From the NCBI GenBank assembly GCA_900759015.1, contig CAAEUE010000011.1:1-37907 (forward strand): 37,907 nt of DNA, written 5' to 3'. This stretch comes from Clostridia bacterium. GTDB taxonomy: Bacteria; Bacillota; Clostridia; TANB77; CAG-508. A program made the position numbers and the translations under genes. Within the stretch, counting starts at the first letter, position 1. Each line of letters starts with the position of its first letter. Positions 1 to 8,307 of this stretch are shown here, one piece after another. A model generated the notes under the pieces. The model had not been told where the DNA came from. It worked only from the letters and a program-made list of their open reading frames with translations, and did no database searches.

Positions 1-39
1 TACAACTTCTAATTTAAATTCATTAGAATATTTACTCAT
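1..39 (-). CDS. IS3-family transposase OrfA, N-terminal fragment (runs off the edge)
   Basis: Thirteen codons are visible, MSKYSNEFKLEVV, starting with ATG nine bases after GGAGGTG. The start (MSKYS.EFKL.VV) matches the opening of the helix-turn-helix OrfA proteins of IS3/IS150 elements, which bind the element ends and are joined to the DDE catalytic OrfB by frameshifting. The rest is outside the window, so it cannot be said whether the element is intact. Confidence 0.7.
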   Translation of the reverse strand, partial: MSKYSNEFKLEVV

Positions 40-94
40 AAAAAATACACCTCCAAATGTTAGATTTTTTGTCTAACATTTGGGGTGCACTTCA
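1..94 (-). mobile_element. Left terminus of an IS3-family (IS150-like) insertion sequence, cut by the window edge
   Basis: The minus strand begins TGAAGTGCACCCC, ending at base 94, which looks like the terminal inverted repeat of an IS150-group IS3 element. It is followed by a perfect 12-bp inverted repeat (53-64 with 72-83, 7-base loop). A GGAGGTG ribosome site (54-48) comes next, and then an ORF reading MSKYSNEFKLEVV off the edge. Hairpins just before orfA are known in this group and are thought to block translation from transcripts entering from outside; here one arm includes the first bases of the ribosome site. The element lies about 34 bases past the anti-sigma stop codon. The other end and any target duplication are outside the window. 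Confidence 0.75.
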
Positions 95-128
95 TTTATG
101 CTTCTTATTTTTTGAATAAAGTCAAATA

Positions 129-1295
129 TTATTTTTCTATTAACTCTTCCGTATATTTTGTTCCATTATAATTGTAATTTATATATAATTTTTTTGTTAA
201 ATCATTTATTCCGGCATTTATGCTTAATTTATATTCATATTTCTCTTGTGTTGTTCCACTACTAATTACTTTGTAAGTATTTCCTTCTTTATCAGTTATA
301 CTTAATATTTCCGAAATTTGTTTTTGAAAGTTCTCTGCTTCCATGTCTATTCCACTTTTAACTACCTTATCATATTCTTCTGATTTAAATTTAATTGTCA
401 TTCCTGTTTCTGAAATTTGTATTTGCTCAACCTCTAATCCAGGAATTTCATTTTTTGTTGTAAGTTCTGTAGTATTTCTTTCATAAAATTTAGATGGCAC
501 TTCTATTTCAAAATTCCATTTTGCTTCACTTAATTTAAAATCCTCAGAATCTTTTATTATCAGCTCATTATTATCATTTTCTATGTTATTCATTGTAAAT
601 CCTGGATCAAATATTTTAATATATATTGTTTTACTCTGAGGAAATTTATCTTTAGCTCTAAGAATTACATTTATATTTATACTCCTACTTTCTTCATTAA
701 CATTTTTAATTCTTAGTGTAGCAGTATCACTTAACTGTAGCGCAGTTGCATTTTTAGTATTATATTTTAACCCTAATTCTTTATATATAAATGAAGTAAT
801 AGTATCATTCTTTTTATCTAAATGCATTCTTGATTGAATATTATATATGTTACTATTTTCATCATATATTGCATATCCAAATGAAAAGCTTTTAGAATCT
901 ACATTTATTTTCTCATCAAACTTAAATGTTATATCAAAATCCAGACAATCATCTGTAAGTAAAACAGAATCTATCTTTATACTAATTCCATCTTGAGTTA
1001 TATAATCCATATTAATAACTTCTGCATATCCGTTTTCTTTTGCTTCTTCTATAGTTCCTTTAGCTTCTACATTTGGTCTATCCTGATATTCCTTAAATTC
1101 AATATTCCATTTAATTTTAGCATATATCTGTGTAGACATTATTCCAGTTACTACTATAACTAAAAGTGTTGCAACTGTATTTAACATCTTTTTTAAAAAA
1201 CTACTTTTTCTCTTTTCCTTCAAAAGAATTTCTTCATAGTTTCTATCAACATTAAATTCCTTTTCAGCATATTCTTTAAATACTGTATTAATCAT
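129..1295 (-). CDS. Membrane-anchored anti-sigma factor paired with the adjacent ECF sigma factor
   Basis: This 388-residue protein has a short charged cytoplasmic part (1-36), one hydrophobic segment at about 37-58, and a large predicted outside domain of about 330 residues rich in beta-type sequence. The layout and position resemble the DUF4179-type anti-sigma proteins of clostridia. Its ATG lies inside the last codons of the sigma gene, an 8-base overlap, so translation is probably coupled. By analogy the N-terminal tail would hold the sigma factor at the membrane until an envelope signal releases it. No classical zinc anti-sigma HxxxCxxC motif is visible. An IS end sits just after its stop. 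Pairing is well supported; the signal is unknown. Confidence 0.7.
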   Translation of the reverse strand: MINTVFKEYAEKEFNVDRNYEEILLKEKRKSSFLKKMLNTVATLLVIVVTGIMSTQIYAKIKWNIEFKEYQDRPNVEAKGTIEEAKENGYAEVINMDYITQDGISIKIDSVLLTDDCLDFDITFKFDEKINVDSKSFSFGYAIYDENSNIYNIQSRMHLDKKNDTITSFIYKELGLKYNTKNATALQLSDTATLRIKNVNEESRSININVILRAKDKFPQSKTIYIKIFDPGFTMNNIENDNNELIIKDSEDFKLSEAKWNFEIEVPSKFYERNTTELTTKNEIPGLEVEQIQISETGMTIKFKSEEYDKVVKSGIDMEAENFQKQISEILSITDKEGNTYKVISSGTTQEKYEYKLSINAGINDLTKKLYINYNYNGTKYTEELIEK

Positions 1296-1830
1296 TTTCG
1301 TTCACATCCTTTCCTAAATATTTCTTAATTTCTTTAAGAGTTCTATATATTCTATTTTTTATATTTGACTCCCCTATTCCCAGTTCTTTTGATATTTCTG
1401 AAATTTTTAATCCAACTGCAAAATATAAGTAAAAAACTTTAGTTGTGATTAAATCTTTATGTTTTAAATACTCCCATACTTTTGATACATTGTGTTTAGT
1501 TATAATATCAGCCTCTAAATCAAATGTATCTTCTATATCTTTTGCTAAGTTGCTGTCATCTTGATAATAATATACGATATTATCTTTTTTCTTCTTACGA
1601 TAATACCTTTTTAATACATTATTTGATATTCCAAGTATATAGCTTTCTATATTTTCCGCCTCTAACATTTTTTTCTTTTTTAGTAGTTTTAATAATTCTA
1701 AATACGTATCTTGAATAATATCATTTATATCATCAAGATTCCTACATTTTATTACTGCAAATCTTAGTACTTTGTTATATGTATCTTTATATATTTTTTC
1801 AAAATCTTTTTTATATATTTGAGTACTCAA
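1288..1830 (-). CDS. ECF-type RNA polymerase sigma factor (sigma-70 family)
   Basis: The protein has 180 residues, the usual size for an ECF sigma factor. Region 2 lies at about 8-75, with a DDINDIIQDTYLELL stretch that fits the core-binding region. Region 4 lies at about 115-172 (LKISEISKELGIGESNIKNRIYRTLKEIKK), the helix-turn-helix that reads the -35 element. The start is TTG at 1830-1828, preceded by AAGGGGG at a good distance; no ATG is better placed. The anti-sigma gene overlaps its end. An ECF-like promoter just upstream suggests it drives its own transcription. The regulon is not known from this window. Confidence 0.88.
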   Translation of the reverse strand: MSTQIYKKDFEKIYKDTYNKVLRFAVIKCRNLDDINDIIQDTYLELLKLLKKKKMLEAENIESYILGISNNVLKRYYRKKKKDNIVYYYQDDSNLAKDIEDTFDLEADIITKHNVSKVWEYLKHKDLITTKVFYLYFAVGLKISEISKELGIGESNIKNRIYRTLKEIKKYLGKDVNEND

Positions 1831-1854
1831 TTTTTTATCCCCCTTTCTACTATA

Positions 1855-1883
1855 TAGTCATATATAAGTAGATAAAAGTTTCA
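1855..1883 (-). promoter_or_regulatory. Candidate ECF-type autoregulatory promoter of the sigma/anti-sigma operon
   Basis: On the minus strand TGAAAC (1883-1878) is followed after 17 bases by TGACTA (1860-1855). TGAAAC is the typical -35 of SigW/SigV-like ECF promoters, and TGACTA differs from the usual CGTCTA -10 at its first two positions. It lies about 25 bases before the TTG start. Autoregulation is inferred from the position. Confidence 0.5.
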
Positions 1884-1964
1884 AATTTATTATATTTTAT
1901 CACTTTTAATCTCCGAATCATTATTTTATTATATATGTGATTTTATGGTCGTATTTACATAATT

Positions 1965-1993
1965 TTGTAATTTTACTTAATATATGCTATAAT
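1965..1993 (+). promoter_or_regulatory. Predicted housekeeping promoter of the GNAT gene
   Basis: TTGTAA (1965-1970) and TATAAT (1988-1993) are separated by exactly 17 bases. The -10 is preceded by TGC, giving an extended -10 element. The first transcribed base would be near 2000, about 24 bases before the ATG. Confidence 0.65.
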
Positions 1994-2023
1994 TATACTA
2001 TTACATTTGAAAGGAGTGTTACT

Positions 2024-2488
2024 ATGTACTTAAGTACTATAACCGAAAATGATTATCGGGAATATCGTAAGAATCTTTCCAAGGTAGAGTATAGTTTTGC
2101 CAGAAGAGGCGAAATATTCCCAGTACCTATGAAACAAATTTGTGAGGCTACAAACTTTACAATTCTGAAGAAATGGGAATTTCTAGAAGTTATGAAAAAC
2201 CCCAAATATGCTTTTTATTTTTATAAAAATGATGAGGGTGAAACAATCGGTATCGTTATTCTTAAGTTTACCGGCAAGACTTGTACCATCATGGAATTCT
2301 CAGTGTTTGAACATTTAAAAGGACTTGGGACTAAATTATACGAAGAAGTAACAAATCTCTGCCGTGAGCGAGGTGTTTACGAGCTCGTACTATGGTGCCC
2401 GTTTAATGGTTCCAAAGAATTCTGGAAAAAGATGGGCTTCTATGAAAAAGCGACTCTTTCTTTTACAAGAGAATTTCTAAATAATTAA
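2024..2488 (+). CDS. GNAT-family N-acetyltransferase
   Basis: The chosen start, ATG at 2024, follows AAAGGAG by a normal distance and gives 154 residues; the longer open frame from 1937 has no ribosome site and would cover the promoter. The C-terminal half has GNAT features: a central strand (GIVILKFTGKTCTIMEFSVF), a short acetyl-CoA loop (HLKGLGTKLYEEV), and the end pattern YELVLWCPFNGSKEFWKKMGFYEKA, where NGSKEFWKKMGF is the usual GNAT motif B. The substrate cannot be told. It is a single-gene unit with its own promoter and a strong terminator. Its codon use is visibly richer in G and C than its neighbours (for example GCCGTGAGCGAGG), suggesting acquisition from another genome. Confidence 0.85.
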   Translation: MYLSTITENDYREYRKNLSKVEYSFARRGEIFPVPMKQICEATNFTILKKWEFLEVMKNPKYAFYFYKNDEGETIGIVILKFTGKTCTIMEFSVFEHLKGLGTKLYEEVTNLCRERGVYELVLWCPFNGSKEFWKKMGFYEKATLSFTREFLNN

Positions 2489-2502
2489 GTAACACGAACT
2501 TT

Positions 2503-2550
2503 AAGCTTCCCATGTATAAGCCTATTGCTTAATACATGGGAAGCTTTTTT
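2503..2550 (+). terminator. Rho-independent terminator of the GNAT gene
   Basis: Arms AAGCTTCCCATGTAT (2503-2517) and ATACATGGGAAGCTT (2532-2546) form a perfect 15-bp stem with a 14-base loop, followed directly by a run of T. Confidence 0.9.
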
Positions 2551-2656
2551 ACTTAATACTGATAATAATAAAAGCACTTTACTATTGACGTAAATTCACG
2601 TAATTAAATCTTGTTATTTCAGAAAAAAACTTCGATTTTCCCTAGACAATAAAAAA

Positions 2657-2686
2657 CGGGATTTAAAGACCGTCCCCTAAATCCCG
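2657..2686 (+). repeat. Dispersed palindromic repeat, copy A
   Basis: Outer arms CGGGATTTA (2657-2665) and TAAATCCCG (2678-2686) pair perfectly around the core AAGACCGTCCCC. This is one of at least six related elements in the window, all between genes. In this copy the core reads ACCGTCCCC where the consensus has AACGTCCCC. Confidence 0.7.
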
Positions 2687-2730
2687 ATTACATTTTATTA
2701 ATCTATATTCCACCTTTAGTTACCAAATAC

Positions 2731-3105
2731 TTATTTTTTGCTTTTCTTCTCAATTTCACTACTAATTTGTTTCAAAGATTTTAAATATTCCTCTTCAACA
2801 GGGCTTATAGTTTTAACTTGATATTTTTTATATTCCAATTTTGCCTTTTTTATCGCTTGATTATGACTAACACGACCTGCACCAACTAACACTTTTCCAC
2901 CTGTAGAAGAAAGTATTATGTCTAGTTGTTTAATATAATCTTCCATATACATTGGGTTATGCCTTATTGCTTGTATTTCTGCAAAATCAAAATATCCTGA
3001 TACTAAATTATTTAAAACTTTTAGTTCTTCTTCGTTTAAATAGTTTTTTGCAATTACAACATCTTGTAATACTGGAATATCTCCTTTAAATGTTGATAAT
3101 CCCAT
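2731..3105 (-). pseudogene. C-terminal fragment of a broken RhuM-family gene
   Basis: The 124-residue frame starts within MGLSTFKGDIPVLQDVVIAK and continues through YLNEEELKVLNNLVSGYFDFAEIQA, the well-conserved C-terminal half of RhuM-family proteins. It overlaps the N-terminal fragment by about 50 bases in another frame and has no plausible ribosome site of its own. In intact members about 70-80 residues separate the DDERL motif from MGLSTFKG; here they are missing. The gene therefore suffered an out-of-frame internal deletion with its junction near 3106-3113. Confidence 0.75.
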
Positions 3106-3497
3106 AAAAGTCTTTCGTCATCCATAGTAAAACCTTTAATCATATACTCTTTTAATCTTTCTGTTGCCCATTTTCTAAATTTAGTAGCAATTTTAGATTT
3201 TATTCTATATCCTAAAGAAATTATCATATCTAAGTTATAAAAAGGAATTTCTCTTGTAACATTTCTAGTTCCTTCTTTTCGAACCTGTCGGAAATTCTGA
3301 CAAGTTGATTCCTTATCTAATTCTTCTTCTGCATAAATATTATTTATATGCTCTATGATATTTGTTCTTGAAGTGCCAAATAATTCTGCCATTTGTTGTT
3401 GTGATAACCATACAGTTTCATTTTCGACTTTAACATCTATTTTTGTCAATCCGTCATCTGTTTGATATATTATAATATCTCCATTTGTATTATCCAT
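3054..3497 (-). pseudogene. N-terminal fragment of a broken RhuM-family (virulence RhuM) DNA-binding protein
   Basis: Translation starts at ATG 3497-3495 after AAGGAGG (MDNTNGDIIIYQTDDG). The open frame reaches further up, to 3548, but without a ribosome site. The visible part holds the RhuM N-terminal domain, including VWLSQQQMAELFGTSRTNIIEHI (helix-turn-helix-like) and the Bro-like RxVTREIPFYNLDMIISLGYRI stretch, ending at DDERLL. It then runs into about 17 unrelated residues and stops at 3054. RhuM genes are common in mobile regions and near toxin or restriction loci; function is poorly known. The protein is almost certainly not made in full length. Confidence 0.75.
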
Positions 3498-3585
3498 TAG
3501 GAATACCTCCTTTTTTGTGTTTGCGAACATTTGTATTGTATCATGCAAGTATTAGTTATTCAATACTTATTAACCATTTTTTAAT

Positions 3586-3627
3586 ATAAAAAGAAGTGTC
3601 TCCATTTTATTCTTGGATACACTCCTT
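3586..3627 (-). terminator. Terminator downstream of secA
   Basis: On the minus strand AGTGTATCC (near 3623-3615) pairs with GGAGACACT (near 3605-3597) with one mismatch, followed by TCTTTTT. It lies 15-55 bases after the secA stop. Confidence 0.75.
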
Positions 3628-3641
3628 TAATAATATTAAGT

Positions 3642-6413
3642 TTATGCGTTCTTTCCGCAACAATTCTTATATTTCTTACCACTTCCACATGGGCAAGGAT
3701 CATTTCTACCAATCTTTGGACCATCATTTACAATAGTTTGTTGTACATGATTTTTATCAGATTGTGATAATTTACCATCTACTAAACTGATTGCTGATTC
3801 ATCAAATCCTTCGTTTGTTACTTTAACATTTGATGTCCTCATAACATTTCCTACCTTTTCAACATGAGAAAGAATCTTAACAACGTCTAATTTGATATTT
3901 TCGTTCATTTCGTCAAACATATCTGTTCCTTCAATTCTGTATTGAACAACAGGATCTTTTTGTCCATACGCACGAAGACCAATACCATTTTTTAATTCTT
4001 CCATGTTATCGATGTGATCCATCCATTTTTGATCAACAACTTTTAATACAACAACTCTTTCAAGTTCTCTTATTTCTTTTTCGCCAAAGTCTTTTTCTTT
4101 AGCTTCGTATTTTTCATGAACTTTATTTGCTAATTCTTCAGAAACTTCTACTATGTCTGGAGTTTCTTTATTCATACTATCTAATTCTGTAATACCAAAT
4201 ACATCTATTATATCTTGCATTAAAGCTTCTTTATTAACCTTTTCATCTTCTGCAACATTAAAGTGTGTTGATACTACATCATCTACTATAGAATTAAACA
4301 TTTTCTCGATATTATCTTTTAAGTCTTTACCATCAAGAACTTCTCTTCTTTGTTTATATATAAGTTCTCTTTGAGCATTCATAACATCGTCATATTTTAA
4401 TACGTTCTTTCTTATACTAAAGTTTCTACCTTCAACTCTCTTTTGAGCATTTTCGACTGCATTCGTTATTATCTTAGATTCTATAGGTAAATCTTCAGAA
4501 GCATTTAATTTGTCATATACTTTTGTTATAGCAGCTCCACCAAATATTTTCATTAGATTATCATCTAGTCCAATATAGAATCTAGAGCATCCTGGATCTC
4601 CTTGACGACCACTACGTCCACGTAATTGGTTATCAATTCTTCTTGATTCATGTCTTTCTGTACCAATTATTTTTAATCCACCAGCTTCGATAACTTTTTG
4701 TTTTTCTTCTTCTATTTCTTTATCATATTTTTTAACTAATTCTCTAAATGTTGTTCTTGCATTTATAATATCTTGATCATCTGTTTCGTTAAATGCTGTA
4801 GCTTGCTCTATCATTTCTGGAGCATATTTTCTACGTTTCATTTCTTGTTTTGCTAAATATTCGCTGTTACCACCAAGCATAATATCTGTACCACGACCAG
4901 CCATGTTTGTTGCTATCGTAACAGCACCATATTTACCTGCTTGTGCAATTATTTCAGCTTCTCTTTCATGAGCTTTAGCATTTAATACTTGGTGTCTAAT
5001 ACCTTCTTTTGTTAGTATTTTACTTAATTTTTCAGATTTTTCGATTGAAACAGTACCAATTAATACTGGTTGTCCCTTTTCATAACTTTCTTTTACATCT
5101 CTAACAACAGCTCTAAATTTAGCTTTTTCATTTTTATATATAATGTCTGGTAAATCTTTTCTTATCATAGGTTTGTTTGTTGGTATAGAAACAACATCTA
5201 AATGATAAATTTCTTGGAATTCTGATTCTTCTGTCATTGCTGTACCAGTCATACCAGATAATTTAGCATACATTCTAAAGTAGTTTTGGAATGTGATTGT
5301 TGCTAATGTTTTAGATTCATCTGCAATCTTAACATGTTCCTTTGCTTCAATTGCTTGATGTAATCCATTATTGTATCTTCTACCATACATTATACGTCCA
5401 GTAAATTCATCAACGATTAAAACTTCTCCATCTTTTACGATATAGTCTATATCTTTTTTCATAACACCATGTGCACGTAATGCTTGGTTAACATTATGAA
5501 CTATTTCTGAATTTTCTAAATCGTTAAAGTTATCTACTTTGAAGTATTCTTCTGCTTTTTTAATACCTTTTTGTGTTAAAGATGCAGATTTTGCTTTTAA
5601 ATCTACTATATAATCATATTTCTCGTTATCTTCAGCTTGGTCATAATCTTTTACATCTTCTTCAACTATAACTTTTGCTTCTAGAGTTCTTACAAAGCTA
5701 TCTGCTTTTTTATATAATTCTGATGATTTATTTGCTCTACCAGATATAATAAGAGGTGTACGAGCCTCATCAATTAAGATACTATCTATTTCATCTACTA
5801 TTGCATAGTTTAATTCTCTTTGTACAAGTTGTTCTTTATATAGAACCATATTATCTCTTAAGTAGTCAAATCCAAACTCATTATTTGTTCCATATGTTAT
5901 ATCTGCAGCATATGCTTTTCTTCTTTGATCTGGTTCTAATCCATTAACAACAAGTCCTACTGTTAATCCTAAAAATTTATATAATTTACCCATCCATTCG
6001 CTATCTCTTCTAGCTAGGTAATCATTTACTGTAATAACATGAACACCTTTACCTGTTAGTGCATTTAGGTATGCTGGAAGTGTTGCAACTAAAGTTTTAC
6101 CTTCACCTGTCTTCATTTCTGAAATTCTACCTTGGTGTAGTATAATACCACCAATTAATTGAACATCAAAATGTCTTAATCCTAAAACTCTTTTAGACGC
6201 TTCCCTAACAACTGCAAAAGCCTCTGGTAATATATCATCTAATGTCTTTCCCTCTTCTAGTTGCTTTTTAAAGTACTCAGTTTTTCCTGTTAGTTCTTTG
6301 TCTGTTAATTTTTCCATCTCTGGTTCTAATTTGTTAATCTGCTCTACTATTGGCATTACTCTCTTTACTTCTTTTTCACTGTATGATTTAAAGATTTTCC
6401 TTAATACGCCCAT
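3642..6413 (-). CDS. secA: Protein translocase ATPase SecA
   Basis: SecA is the ATP-driven motor that pushes unfolded preproteins through the SecYEG channel. All its parts are present in 923 residues. The Walker A motif TGEGKT lies at about 102-107, the DEAD-box-like VDEIDSILIDEARTPL at about 205-220, and the preprotein cross-linking domain follows. The second motor domain contains ATNMAGRGTDI and the QLRGRSGRQGDPG motif. The helical scaffold/wing domain comes next, and the zinc tail CPCGSGKKYKNCC at the C-terminus binds SecB or the ribosome. The length is somewhat above the usual 800-900. ATG follows AGGAGG. It is transcribed alone, with a predicted promoter and terminator of its own. Confidence 0.98.
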   Translation of the reverse strand: MGVLRKIFKSYSEKEVKRVMPIVEQINKLEPEMEKLTDKELTGKTEYFKKQLEEGKTLDDILPEAFAVVREASKRVLGLRHFDVQLIGGIILHQGRISEMKTGEGKTLVATLPAYLNALTGKGVHVITVNDYLARRDSEWMGKLYKFLGLTVGLVVNGLEPDQRRKAYAADITYGTNNEFGFDYLRDNMVLYKEQLVQRELNYAIVDEIDSILIDEARTPLIISGRANKSSELYKKADSFVRTLEAKVIVEEDVKDYDQAEDNEKYDYIVDLKAKSASLTQKGIKKAEEYFKVDNFNDLENSEIVHNVNQALRAHGVMKKDIDYIVKDGEVLIVDEFTGRIMYGRRYNNGLHQAIEAKEHVKIADESKTLATITFQNYFRMYAKLSGMTGTAMTEESEFQEIYHLDVVSIPTNKPMIRKDLPDIIYKNEKAKFRAVVRDVKESYEKGQPVLIGTVSIEKSEKLSKILTKEGIRHQVLNAKAHEREAEIIAQAGKYGAVTIATNMAGRGTDIMLGGNSEYLAKQEMKRRKYAPEMIEQATAFNETDDQDIINARTTFRELVKKYDKEIEEEKQKVIEAGGLKIIGTERHESRRIDNQLRGRSGRQGDPGCSRFYIGLDDNLMKIFGGAAITKVYDKLNASEDLPIESKIITNAVENAQKRVEGRNFSIRKNVLKYDDVMNAQRELIYKQRREVLDGKDLKDNIEKMFNSIVDDVVSTHFNVAEDEKVNKEALMQDIIDVFGITELDSMNKETPDIVEVSEELANKVHEKYEAKEKDFGEKEIRELERVVVLKVVDQKWMDHIDNMEELKNGIGLRAYGQKDPVVQYRIEGTDMFDEMNENIKLDVVKILSHVEKVGNVMRTSNVKVTNEGFDESAISLVDGKLSQSDKNHVQQTIVNDGPKIGRNDPCPCGSGKKYKNCCGKNA

Positions 6414-6449
6414 TCGTCTTTTGCCTCCTAAAAAATAAATATCATGTGT

Positions 6450-6478
6450 ACTATATCACTAAAATGATTTTTTCGCAA
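6450..6478 (-). promoter_or_regulatory. Predicted secA promoter
   Basis: On the minus strand TTGCGA (6478-6473) and TATAGT (6455-6450) are separated by 17 bases, a good housekeeping sigma promoter. The transcript would start about 30 bases before the secA ATG. Confidence 0.6.
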
Positions 6479-6546
6479 TATTTTATTTAAAAAAACATAT
6501 ATAAGAAAGTTTTTTCATAATATTTATAAATGGAGGTGCATTTGCT

Positions 6547-7080
6547 TTGTTTATATATAATATTAAAGTTAGTGGAAGTATGTTATTTAAGATTTTTTTT
6601 GTGATTGTTACAATTATAATTCTTACTGTTTTTTCCATATGCTGTTATAATTTGTTTGTAGATGCTAAGAATAATGTTAATGTAGCAGATAATTCATCAG
6701 CAGTAATAGAAATAGACCCTAAAAATTATACTAATATATTAAAAGATTCTCATGAACATATTGATAATTATGTTGGTAAATCATATAGGTTTTCTGGTTA
6801 TATTTATAGAGCATATGATTTTACAGATGAACAATTTGTTCTTGCTCGTGATATGGTAATTAGTTCTGACTATCAAACTCTAATTGTTGGATTCCTTTCT
6901 GAATATAAAGATATTAAAAACTATGCCGATGATACTTGGGTAGAAGTTACAGGAACCATAAAAAAAGTAGATTATCATGGTGACATGCCCGAATTACAAA
7001 TTACATCTTTAAAAGAAATCGATAAACCAAATGATGAATATGTATATCCACCAGATGAATCCTATGTTCCAACAGTATAA
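6547..7080 (+). CDS. Membrane-anchored TIGR03943/DUF1980-like protein
   Basis: The 177-residue protein has one N-terminal hydrophobic segment (about 12-36) and a soluble domain. The pattern GKSYRFSGYIYRAYDFTDEQFVLARDM ... VGFLSEYKDIKNYADDTWVEVTGTI ... PELQI resembles the C-terminal OB-like domain of the TIGR03943/DUF1980 (YcgQ) family, whose role is unclear although some members sit near metal transporters. The start is TTG at 6547, eight bases after GGAGGTG (6532-6538); the first ATG, at 6580, has no such site. A lipobox is not convincing because the residue before the first Cys is Ile. It is a single gene with a strong terminator. Outside location of the domain is inferred. Confidence 0.75.
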   Translation: MFIYNIKVSGSMLFKIFFVIVTIIILTVFSICCYNLFVDAKNNVNVADNSSAVIEIDPKNYTNILKDSHEHIDNYVGKSYRFSGYIYRAYDFTDEQFVLARDMVISSDYQTLIVGFLSEYKDIKNYADDTWVEVTGTIKKVDYHGDMPELQITSLKEIDKPNDEYVYPPDESYVPTV

Positions 7081-7083
7081 TAT

Positions 7084-7127
7084 TAATCCACCAACGAAAT
7101 TACGATTTTCGACGGTGGATTAATTTT
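7084..7127 (+). terminator. Terminator between convergent genes
   Basis: TAATCCACC (7084-7092) pairs perfectly with GGTGGATTA (7114-7122), followed by a short T-rich stretch on the plus strand. The same hairpin lies 15-55 bases past the stop of the convergent ytvI-like gene and may serve both. Confidence 0.8.
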
Positions 7128-7140
7128 GTTACTTATATCT

Positions 7141-8235
7141 TTATCTTTCTAATATTGCCTTTACTACTCCTTTATCTATTAATGTGCTAAATATATTTTT
7201 TAGAATAATAAGTATTATTGGTCCTAACACCATTCCCCAAACTCCTATAAATTTAAATCCTGTATACATAGCAATTAGAGTAAATATTGGATGAATTCCT
7301 AATTTATTACTTACTAGTTTAGGTTCTAAAAACTGTCTTACAACAGACATTATTCCCCATAATACTAAAAGACCTACTGCAAGTTCTATATTTCCATCTG
7401 CTGCACTTATTACTGCCCAAGGTAGCATTATCGTTCCCGAACCTAAAATTGGTAGTGCATCTACAAACGCAATTCCCAAGGCAATTAATAACGGATAACT
7501 TATTTTTATTCCTATAATATTTAATATATAAAAGCCTATTAAAGAAATAACAAAAGAAACTAATACCAATATAAATTCAGCTTTTAAATAATTTCCAACT
7601 GAGTTTATTATTTCACGTATATGGGTACCTAGCTTTTTTACCCATTTGGTTGGTAGGTGATGCTCTATTTCATCTATCATATATACTTTGTCCACACACA
7701 TAAAATATAACGCCACTAATGTTATAGATGTATAAATTGCAATTGTTGGAATTTGCATTAAAAAATCTAAAAGTTTTGATAAACTATTTTTTACCCATGT
7801 TGTTATATTATTAAAAAAATCGTCATTTGAAGTTTCTATAACTTTTTCTACTTGCTCTGGTAAATGTAGTCTTTTTATATCAAATTGTGAACTGATACTT
7901 TCTATTTGAGTATATGCTTTATCAATATAAGTATTTAATCCTTGCATTAGATTAGATGCCTCAGAAACTAGTGTTGATATTCCCCAAACAAGTAGACCTG
8001 TAATTATTGAAATTGCAATTAAAAATATTATTATACTACTTGTCCTCCTTTTAAAACCAAATTTTTTCATAAAGAATTTTATTGGATGTTCTAATGTTAA
8101 TGCAATAATAAATGCTACTAGAAATGGCATGTAAAAAACGCTAAGTTTAAACAAAAGTATTAAAACAATAACACTTATAGCAATTATTCCTATTCTTTTT
8201 ATTACTTTTGTAAAATAACCTAACTCTACAACCAT
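7141..8235 (-). CDS. ytvI: AI-2E family permease, YtvI-like sporulation integral membrane protein
   Basis: The protein has 364 residues with about eight hydrophobic segments. There is a pair near the N-terminus (about 14-50), another at about 68-90, a soluble stretch with helical repeats (90-155), and a C-terminal bundle that includes the hallmark FVDALPILGSGTIMLPWAVIS and LVLWGIMSVVRQFLEPKLVSNKLGIHPIFTLIAMYTGFK. These are signatures of PF01594, and the latter is close to the clostridial/Bacillus YtvI form. YtvI mutants affect sporulation in Bacillus; transport of autoinducer-2 applies only to some family members. ATG follows AGGAGG. No clear housekeeping promoter was found upstream. Confidence 0.85.
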   Translation of the reverse strand: MVVELGYFTKVIKRIGIIAISVIVLILLFKLSVFYMPFLVAFIIALTLEHPIKFFMKKFGFKRRTSSIIIFLIAISIITGLLVWGISTLVSEASNLMQGLNTYIDKAYTQIESISSQFDIKRLHLPEQVEKVIETSNDDFFNNITTWVKNSLSKLLDFLMQIPTIAIYTSITLVALYFMCVDKVYMIDEIEHHLPTKWVKKLGTHIREIINSVGNYLKAEFILVLVSFVISLIGFYILNIIGIKISYPLLIALGIAFVDALPILGSGTIMLPWAVISAADGNIELAVGLLVLWGIMSVVRQFLEPKLVSNKLGIHPIFTLIAMYTGFKFIGVWGMVLGPIILIILKNIFSTLIDKGVVKAILER

Positions 8236-8307
8236 TTCTTCCTCCTATATTTATTATATGTATATTTGAGTTATTTATGACTTGCTTTAATTATTATTTT
8301 TAGAAGA

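Noticed and set aside
1937..2023. N-terminal extension of the GNAT gene
   Set aside because: The extension covers the promoter and has no ribosome site; ATG at 2024 has a clear one.
6580..6600. Internal ATG as start of the DUF1980-like gene
   Set aside because: No ribosome site before it, while GGAGGTG stands eight bases before TTG at 6547, and the longer product gives a proper membrane anchor.
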